A stretch of DNA of 64,000 nt, taken from contig OZ035962.1 of NCBI GenBank assembly GCA_964034945.1, positions 35,305,943 through 35,369,942 of the forward strand, given 5' to 3'. The DNA is from Chrysopilus asiliformis (Eukaryota; Arthropoda; Insecta; Diptera; Rhagionidae). The position numbers were made by a program, and so were the translations under genes. Position 1 is the first letter of the stretch. Each line of letters starts with the position of its first letter. The notes beneath the pieces were generated by a model. The model was not told the DNA's origin. It saw only the letters and a list, made by a program, of their open reading frames with translations, and made no database searches. This document shows, piece by piece, positions 55,934 to 64,000 of the stretch.

Positions 55934-56269
55934 CACGGTAAAAAATCTGGACCTATATGGATATAAAATTGAATTACATTGGATTTATATGTAATCATAA
56001 ACATGATTAGATTTTAATCCAACGCATGGATTAGCAATTTTTCAAATATTTTTTTTTATCAAATTTGATATTACAGTCTATAATGTTTAATAAAATTGTA
56101 GATTTTAATATTCAAAGTGTTTAAGTACAGTAGGTATATAATACAAAATAATTGAAAATGTATGGCAAAAAGTATAAAAATATATGTATTAAACTATAAT
56201 CCAAAATGGTATTAAAATTTCATCAATATAATTTTTGGATCGAAAAGTACTCCAGGATTTTTTACCGTG
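55934..56269. mobile_element. MITE with CACGGTAAAAAATC ends
   Basis: CACGGTAAAAAATCTGGA at the left and, inverted, CACGGTAAAAAATCCTGGA at the right, around an AT-rich core. About 336 bp. The target duplication is unclear. Confidence 0.65.
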
Positions 56270-58609
56270 TGTGAAATTGAACCCGGGATCTTATACCTCA
56301 TTATTTAACTTCCTAACCAATCTTTCGAGCGCTGTGGTATTTTGGATTAGTATTGAAGACCAACCAATAAGAATATTTTTTAAGTAGTAACCAATATTTT
56401 ATAAGAAATATGAAAGTTTTCAAATATCTACTATTATGACAGGTATGTTTGGATTAAAATTTCGAACTTTTTCCAATCTTGCAGAAATTTTTCAAAATAA
56501 TTAAAATTTTTAGTTGTTGGATTTCGGATACATTGTATACTAAAACTTATTTAATTTAACTGATGGTTCATGCCAATTTTGGTCATGTGGCTAATTTTTC
56601 GCCTTAACTGGTTACAAGTTTTCAATATTCACCTGTTGTAGCACTGCAATATTTAAAGTGGTTTTAGTAAAGAGTTAAATTCAAGCATATCAAAAGATAT
56701 GGGCGGGTGTATGTTTCTTTTACCCAGTCTGATCTTGGCGTTGACAGTGCTGTAGTTTAGCGTTGATGACAACGACATCAAAAATGAAAAAAAAAAACAT
56801 GAAAAAATACAACAAAACTGAGTGGGTGACACGAACTGGAACCAAGTATTCTGATATAGGGAGCGACTAGACACTAAGATCGATCTACGATCTAATATCA
56901 AGGTATACCAGGCTGGAAGTAACTAGAAAAAAAGCAAGAATAGTCTCTTGTTGTTGTATATGATACGCTTGTTATGCAGGTGGAACAAATTAAGATTGGA
57001 TTAGACTTTGATTTATTAAGTTGTTGTCATGTTCAATGGAAGTTGTTGTAGCCTTTGGTGCTGCTACTCTACCTCATTTGGGTACGACTGATCAACGAGT
57101 TACGAGTCATAATCTTTTAAGGTTCAATAAAAATTTTACCATAAATATTTTTTTTTATGTTTGTGGGTGAACGAGTAAGCTAACAGTATTTTGGTAGAAC
57201 ATATTTATTATGCTTACAGGAAGTTATGCTCTAGACCCTCTCGCACGCCCAACCTATATGATGTTTTCTATTTTTTTCGTTTCGAATTCCTAAATTTTTA
57301 ATATTATTTACCAAATGAGCGAATAGGATCTTGTTTTATCTCAATTGATGTTGTAGTACATTTCAGTATTTTTTTATGTTAAAAGAATTATTAATACTTT
57401 TCAAGTAAAAAGCGAAAAAACGCTAACCTGTAAAATATTTGTCTCGGTACACATTTTGAAATATGTTAGAAAAGTTGATTTTTTTCAAATTTATTTGTAT
57501 GGGACGGGTCCGTCCTAGTGAATACCAAAATTCTCCGGAATTTTTCTATATAAAATTACGATATTGTGTCGCAATCAACTTATATTTATATATTTTTTGG
57601 GTGACCAAGGGCGTTCCATGAGTACGGCTTGATAAAAATGCAAAAAAAATCTTAACAATCCGTCGGCAAACAGCAAAAACGTGAACTAGTAGCACGTGCG
57701 CAGACATGAATTGCCTTCCGTTGTATTTTCTTGAATTTTTGAAGTGTTTTTTTTTCTGAATTTTCAGAAAAGGGTCCCTGAAGCACAAAACCGGCGATTC
57801 AAGATACGATGATTAACAATGAGCCGTAAACGGGCCACTGTACAATAAAGTTTACCCAAAAGGAATTTCATTCTTAAAAGAACACTAGATATTTTTTTGC
57901 TGGCTATCTTGTGGCCCTTTGCGTATGCGATATTGCTAAAATTTTATTTTTTCGATTTTCGAGTTCGGCATTCTTATTTTAATCGAACGAGCCGAAGTTA
58001 CCTTTGAAAGAAAGAGAATATTCTTAACCTTAGGCGGAATATGTTTGGAGGGTGAATGCTCAGTTTGCTGTACGATTTTGATTGAAGACAATCTTTTTAT
58101 TAATTTTGTTATTTGGTTCGAAATTCGAAAATGAGACCGAAAAAATGTTTTAAACTTTTAATTTGGAACGAATGAAAAAATTTGATATTTTGCCCCTAGC
58201 GGCTAATGATAATATTCAAAGTCGCACTGGCCTGTAATATGGCTTTTTAAAGAAATTATGAATGGCTAGGATATAAAATTTTAAATGCATATATACAAAA
58301 ATCAAGATTTAGATGTTGTGAGTTTTGTTAGGATTCGGTGGTATAGGATGAGTATTTGGAAACTATTCATTTCGGAAGATGTTTTTGTGTTTAGATTGTA
58401 GACTACTTACAAAAATAACAGAGTCACAAAGTTGGAATCAAGACGATTGGAATCAAAAGTCAAGTTCCAGTTTCTTTGGTTGTTGTCATAAACTCAAAAA
58501 TTGCTGATCCGAATTTCATGAAACTTTTCACGGCAGCAAATAATGAATTAAGTTCAAGTACAAGCAACAAATGACTAAAGTTTATTTCACGTTAACAGTA
58601 TGCGTTTTG
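56270..58609. other. No recognisable feature
   Basis: Only short frames without resemblance to known proteins; no repeat copies seen. Confidence 0.4.
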
Positions 58610-58880
58610 GAACGACTTTCAGTTAACCGCGGTTGGTAAAAAACTCTGGGGCCCATAGTATTTGGGGTGACAAAAGATTTTGATTTTCACCTGTCCGTCC
58701 GTTGACACTAAAACTCTCGGACAAATTGAGTTAGAGACTTGAAATTTTGTGAAAATCCGTTTTTTATAAAAATATTTTTGAACGAGCAAAATCGCACTAT
58801 TCCTTTTTCCCCCTTCTCTTAACAAATGAAACATTTTTTTTGGGGTTTAGCTAAACCGTGTATTATATCCTTAAAAACTT
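58610..58880 (+). mobile_element. DINE-like repeat, 'B' family fragment
   Basis: GGGGTGACAAAAGATTTTGA, CCTGTCCGTCCGTTGACAC and TTGAGTTAGAGACTTGAAAT match the order of the copy at 52206. Truncated. Confidence 0.55.
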
Positions 58881-59037
58881 TCAATTAATAAACAAATTTA
58901 AACTGGGGTCGTGCTAAACAATGGCTCTATTATATTTTCGGTTTAATTTTAGTACTAAAGTGCAGAACGTAAAATATCAAATGCACTTTTCATGACATTT
59001 GATTTGTGAATAAGTTTAAATAAAACTTCTTACCCCT

Positions 59038-59154
59038 AATTTATTCACTAGGAGTTAAGCCGAGTTAGTGAGTTAAGGGAGTTAGCTAGTGTTATTTTCC
59101 ATGTAAAAGGTGAGTTAAGGGAGTTAAGGCGATTTAACTCCTAGTGAATAAATT
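59038..59154. repeat. Small fold-back, 21-bp perfect arms
   Basis: AATTTATTCACTAGGAGTTA(A) at 59038-59058 and its exact complement at 59134-59154. The loop carries repeated GAGTTA(A)GGGAGTTA words. Probable MITE. Confidence 0.75.
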
Positions 59155-59277
59155 GGCCGTTAGAGGGCATGAAAACCTGCTAACTCGTTGGAATTAGGTT
59201 TTTACGTTTCGTTGTTATTGAAATTTAATGAAAGTTTGAAGTGGAAAATCCAATTTAGTCATTTATCCTGTTAGCGC

Positions 59278-59632
59278 GGTATTACACACGGCAACTTTCG
59301 GGCTTACTTAAGCCGATTTTCGGGAGAAACGACTGCGGAGGGAAAAGTTTCCACTCGAAATCATGGCTTATCGACAATCTGCATACATGCAAAGCGTGTG
59401 AACCGGTTTGGGAAAAATAGTAGGCAGAAATCATTTCCGTTCTGACCGTCAGCAGGTAAAGATCTTGGGAAGTATATGAGCAACAGCAATTTCAATGGTT
59501 TGAGTCCACACACACACATGTAAACTTGTGTAGCATATGCAAACAGGATTGGCTTATTTAAGCCACAAATGTAAGTACATTGGCTTATTAAGCCCAAAAG
59601 TTGCCGGCTTAAATAAGCCAAGTGTAATACCG
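59278..59632. mobile_element. Fold-back MITE with CGGTATTACAC ends
   Basis: Left CGGTATTACACACGGCAACT and, inverted from the right, CGGTATTACACTTGGCTTAT; both arms share GGCAACTTT(C/T)GGGCTTA sequence. About 355 bp, non-coding. Confidence 0.7.
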
Positions 59633-60451
59633 GACTTAGAGGATTAAAGATTACTTTGAAATTCAAGTTTCTCGCGATACCAGTATTTTCTTATTCTTCG
59701 ATATTATTATAGTGACAACACAATGACGCGTAAACGCTGGTATCGGCGTTGACTTTTCAGTGCACCAAGCGGTGCTTCCAAATTTGAACGTTTTGAAGCA
59801 TGTGTGTTAAACCATAATAACGCTTGGTGAGAACTACACGGTTACACGCTTCACTACTTTTATTTTAAATAAAATTGAAATAAAGAGATTATTTAAATTA
59901 AAAAGGACTTGGAAGACAAAGAATTTGTGACACAAGTAACATGCAAAGCACATGAAATAAAAAATTGAAGAAGTAAATATTGAAAGGGATACTGACTTTG
60001 CCTAAAAATTTAATTTAATGAAAGGCACGATGATTCACAGCATGTTTCAAAGTTGCTAGATTTTGCATCGCATAAATTTTCATTATTTTTTCACATTTTG
60101 AATTAACGCTTCCTAAAATTCTTCTTTTCCCCAGAATTTTCCAAAAGTCAGGGCGTTTTAAAGTTTCAAGGCAAGGGGCCATTTTAAATCGTCCCATAGT
60201 AAACCACAGATTTTACTTTGGAAGCGTCGAAATGTCAAAGCTTACGCACGCGTTGACGTGTCGTTTTGTTTTCGCTATTACGTTCTTATTCTTATACCGC
60301 GATGCCAATATTTCTTTATAACCCGAAAATAAGGCAACTATTCGAATTCATAATATTTTTGAGATAGACACTCCCCAATTGCAATTACTATAAATATTTA
60401 CACCGTTTAACTTGATTTTCGTTTAACTTGGTTTTCACAGGCAAAACATTA
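59633..60451. other. No recognisable feature
   Basis: AT-rich DNA, with no gene seen. Confidence 0.4.
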
Positions 60452-60909
60452 GGGCTATTCACTCTTGATTGTAGATAGTAAAATCGTAGATTGTAATGTA
60501 AATCTACGATGGAAAAGTACAACGAAGCGTGAGCAGCGCTTTACTAGAGGTTGTTGGTTTTGTCGTACATTTTTGACTCTTTTATTTATTTTCTTTACCT
60601 AAATTGTTTAAAGCATTTTTTAACTCTTAATTTATACTAAATCATATAAATACTTTAATTTACTTGCTTTTCCAATGTCCGTTTTGGAGTTGGCACCAAG
60701 TTGACATGTCACAAAACATGTCTTATCCTCACTTTATTAGAATTACGACAAAAACTACTATTTTACCATCGATTTTACCTTCGGGTGTGGTAGATTGCAG
60801 TTTTCGTCGTAAAACAATTTATAATGAGAACTGTCAAAAAACTACGATTTTATTTACAATTTTACGATTGTACGCGTTTACAATCAACTACGATAAAGAG
60901 TGAATACCC
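60452..60909 (-). mobile_element. Harbinger-type MITE 'F', copy F2, TTA duplication
   Basis: Reverse copy of F1 with ends GGGCTATTCACTCTTGATTG and, inverted, GGGTATTCACTCTTTATCG. TTA flanks exactly (60449-60451, 60910-60912), the PIF/Harbinger signature. Confidence 0.85.
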
Positions 60910-61011
60910 TTATTATAAACTTTGGGATTAATCAGCCACTAAAACATGCCTTTCGCCAAGTTTAAATTTAAAGCCCAGTTTAGCTTGAAAAATGTTTAAA
61001 AAATAACTATT

Positions 61012-61538
61012 AAACATAAAAAAAGCTATAATTGCCAATCTGGCAATTATTGAAAACCCGTATGGTGATATTCGTATCAAAATTCAAACAGTTGTATCAA
61101 AATTCCTCTTGAAGTCAAACTTTTCAAAAAGATTTTAAAAAATTTTTTCCAATCGGATTTTGATGTATGGAAGTTTTATGAAGAATTATGTCCTAAATAA
61201 CTTTTGTTCTTGGACTTTTTTTTGATAAGATGCACCGTTTTTGAGAGATTCACAAAAAGCGTTTTCGTTCGTATGGGGGGTACCCCCCCCTAATGGTATT
61301 TTTTTGCAAATTAACGAACCTAGCCTTGCATTTTATGAAAAACGAATCAGCGCAAAATTTCAAGTCTCTAGCTCAATCCGTGCTCCTGCAATCCGCGCCA
61401 CAGACGGACGGGCAGAGAAATCAATTTCTTTTTCATTCTAAACACACCGGTATAATTCATTTTTGTGTGTGATGACGGGATCTTGGCGTTACAAACGGTA
61501 AGGCAAAGACCCTTTGACGGGGTCACCATACGGGTATA
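61012..61538 (-). mobile_element. DINE-1/mini-me-like element, copy A5
   Basis: TTGCCAATCTGGCAA hairpin near 61034, a GGGGGGTACCCCCCCC palindrome near 61275, a very short GACGGACGGGCAG tract and the ATACGGGTATA end at 61538. More degraded than A2/A3. Confidence 0.8.
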
Positions 61539-61547
61539 ATAAGGTTT

Positions 61548-62236
61548 GATGTGTATAGAATGTGATTTTATATAACTCTTCCTTACATCAAAATTGAATC
61601 GGATTCCGATACAAATGGAAAAATTTCTATCAAGATTCAGCTTAAAGTTATTTTATTGAGTATTTGACGATGGTCTACTTAACACTTTCTCTCCAAACAG
61701 CTGTCAAAAGGAAATCAAAGAAAATCTACAATTACCAGGGGTCAATCGTCAAATACTATATATAAGGACAGACAAAATTTTTATTGAAAGAAATCCATTT
61801 GTGTGCAAGGTGGAAAGAGCGTGGGAGTGCTTCATTTGGATTTCTATGTATGGAACATTTATGTACAATCATTTCGTCCGTTCAAGAAATTAGCCTTGCT
61901 TTTTACTACAAACGCATCTGTACAAAATTTCAAGCCTCTAGCTCAATTCTTTCTAAAGTTATCGTGTTTATGGACGGGCAGACAGACAGACAGACAGACG
62001 GGCGGACATTGTCATACCAAACACCCTGGTGTAGTTCATTTTTGGGTCGGATGATTGGTTCGATGCGTTATAAATGGTATACTAACAGCCTTATTCTAGC
62101 TACGGTCACTAGTCACAACTCGGTCACAAGAGCCTCAAATTCTATGGACTTGTGACTTGTGACTTAAGTATCACAACGCCAGAATACGGCTGTAAATCTA
62201 ATATGCTACTATATTATTCTCATAGAGAGTATAAAA
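61548..62236 (-). mobile_element. DINE-like repeat, 'B' family, best copy
   Basis: Minus orientation; (GACA)n at 61977-62000, AAATTTCAAGCCTCTAGCTC just before it, GGTCGGATGATTGGTTCGAT after it, and a CATAGAGAGTATAAAA end at about 62236. An inner CTAGTCACAACTCGGTCACA / TTGTGACTTGTGACTTAAG patch (62101-62170) looks like a separate small fold-back. Confidence 0.65.
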
Positions 62237-62237
62237 A

Positions 62238-64000
62238 AGGCTTATAATCTATGCGTTTAGAGGTTTTACCATTTAATTTTTCTAGTTATAAACATCCATA
62301 AAATATGTATTAACCAAAATACGGAGTAGCTAATAAAGATTTAGTCCATCTTTGTTCAGTACCTATATTAAAAAAATAAATCTACATATATGCTATAATA
62401 TTAAGCTGTCTTGGTATCATTTATTCAGGGAATAAAGAAATCAGTTATTTAACATTCATAGTGACATTAATAATATATCAATCTTAAAACTTTTAGATTT
62501 ATAAATGACAACAAATACGAGTACCATTTGGATGTTGTGCCGAAATTATACATGTTAATAACAAGCATGAATGCCGGGTATTCATATATTTTATGCAAAT
62601 TATTATTATTTTTTGTATTTTTTGTTAACGAGAAAATACAAATTTTATGAATGAAAACTTTTAGCGCAGAGATATTCACCATTGGGGGGGATTAAAATTC
62701 TTACATTAATTTTTTTTCCTAGTTCGTCTTATTCTCTTCACCTTTGTACTTGGGATATTCTCTTTTTTTGTACGTAGAAAGGTAAGCAACAGGTATAATA
62801 TATATTTTTTCGTTCTCTGTAGGCCTTTGTAGGAAGCGGCAATTTAATATTACAGATCTTTAATGTCATTTTAATGTACACTTTTTGATATAGTTACTCT
62901 TTTCTGAAATGTGGCACAATTTTAATAAAATAGTAATAGTTTGGTCAGAAATTCTTTAAAAACCACAATATTTAGTTATAATTTTATATGAGCGTGTAAT
63001 TAATGAATAAAAATCGTAATTAATATTCCATTTTGATAAAATCAATAATTTAAAAAATCCGTGATTAACACAACTTAAGACAACAGTTTGTGATTCTTTT
63101 TTTCACATTAAGTATGGGTGTACCAGAGACGTTTCTCATCTGAATTGAATCAAACTCAGGGCCTAATTCTCGATGGTAGAAACTAAAACAGTTTTGCCAT
63201 AGGCCATAGGTCTAAAAATTCGTTTCGTGTTTTATTTTAAACAGAGAAATGAACATTTGACGCAAAGCTCCAATATTTGAATGTTGTTTTAACGGGTGTG
63301 CCCTGGTGTGTGTGTTAAAAACACCTACGCGCGAAAAATTATTACGTTTTTTTTTGTTTTGGTTGTGAGTCTTTAAAGAGCAAAAATTTTTATCTTATGA
63401 CGACAACGTTGTGGACTACGATGACTTTTTGGGGTCTTGATCTTGAAATTTAATTTCATTTATTTATTTAATTTTTTTTTCTTGCTCTGGTGCTTTAAGA
63501 TTGAATAAGTCAAAAATCAGGCACGGCCAAGAAGATTTTTAAAATCCAGTTTTTTCGTAATGTAAAAAAAACCTAGAAGATAATATTGGAAGAGGAAGGT
63601 TTCATCGTTTGGTTTTATAGCCTTATGTATTTACACGAAGTCGAACAGGTAGTTTCTGGATAGAACGACGTTCATGAAATTATTAAAAGCTATTTTGATA
63701 TGTTCAAAAAATCGTTAAAAACTACATATATTTCGCATGAGTGATGGCATTTAATCAATTTTTAAGAAGCGTGTTGTTTATCTGGTCTAAATGTAATTTT
63801 TTTTGTAGACGTGCGGTAGTTGCATTTTTTTAGATTTTGGGCATTTAAAAATTTAACGGGGGACTCCACAATGATATAACAATAAAAAATTTATGGCGAC
63901 ACTTGATTTAAGACACCTCGACATAAGACGATTTGATATACGACGCCTAATGTTTTATCTTCGGTCTTGAAATCCAGTTTTTTCGTACTGTAAAAAAATC
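62238..64000. other. No recognisable gene to the right edge
   Basis: AT-rich. CCAGTTTTTTCGTA(A/C)TGTAAAAAA occurs at 63546 and 63973, a small direct duplication. Nothing else is recognised. Confidence 0.4.

Noticed and set aside
1..64000. CRISPR arrays, operons, Shine-Dalgarno sites
   Set aside because: The sequence is eukaryotic. Tandem repeats present (136, 158, 73, 35 and 12 bp periods) lack repeat-spacer structure.
1..64000. tRNA, rRNA and snRNA genes
   Set aside because: I looked for tRNA A/B boxes with GGTTCGAATCC-type arms and for 5S-like sequence and saw none. A covariance-model scan would be decisive.

Overview
This looks like intergenic-rich nuclear DNA from an insect, most likely a fly (Diptera). 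The grounds are: AT-rich sequence with one recognisable host gene in 64 kb; that gene is an intronless class III POU factor matching Drosophila ventral veins lacking (vvl/drifter/Cf1a); and the most repeated element has the DINE-1/mini-me layout of dipterans (a TATACCC...GGGTATA start, a (GTCY)n tract, a 3' hairpin). The lineage within Diptera cannot be read from this window.

Layout. 1-5956 holds a mariner-like transposase running off the left edge, a TAA-flanked MITE, a triplicated repeat, a fold-back and a Tc1 element with perfect 28-bp terminal repeats but a dead transposase. 5957-17294 is mostly unassigned AT-rich DNA with scattered repeats and a hAT insertion whose empty site is preserved elsewhere in the window. 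17295-19150 is a nest: a PIF/Harbinger derivative inside a mariner-superfamily remnant, next to Penelope-like and LINE scraps. 21414-32073 is repeat-dense: a CCCAGTAAA-rich element, a 1.74-kb inverted pair of one TIR element, an internally deleted transposase and two abutting DINE-like copies. 32074-38330 is sparser.

From about 38331 to 45895 I recognise no transposon. The vvl gene lies here: ATG at 42199, first stop TAG at 43441. From 45896 to 62236 the sequence is again filled with MITEs, pogo/Tigger remnants and DINE-like copies, and 62237-64000 holds nothing recognised.

The main observation is at vvl. The TAG is followed by CAATCA, which fits the leaky UAG-CAR-YYA stop context. The same frame then stays open for 234 more codons (43444-44145) with coding-like composition, to a TAA after which the sequence turns AT-rich. 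This predicts a 414-residue protein and a 649-residue stop-codon-readthrough form with an Asn/His/Gln-rich tail. A GC-rich, in-frame, ATG-less stretch also precedes the ATG. The other genes are selfish-element remnants that do not act together with vvl.
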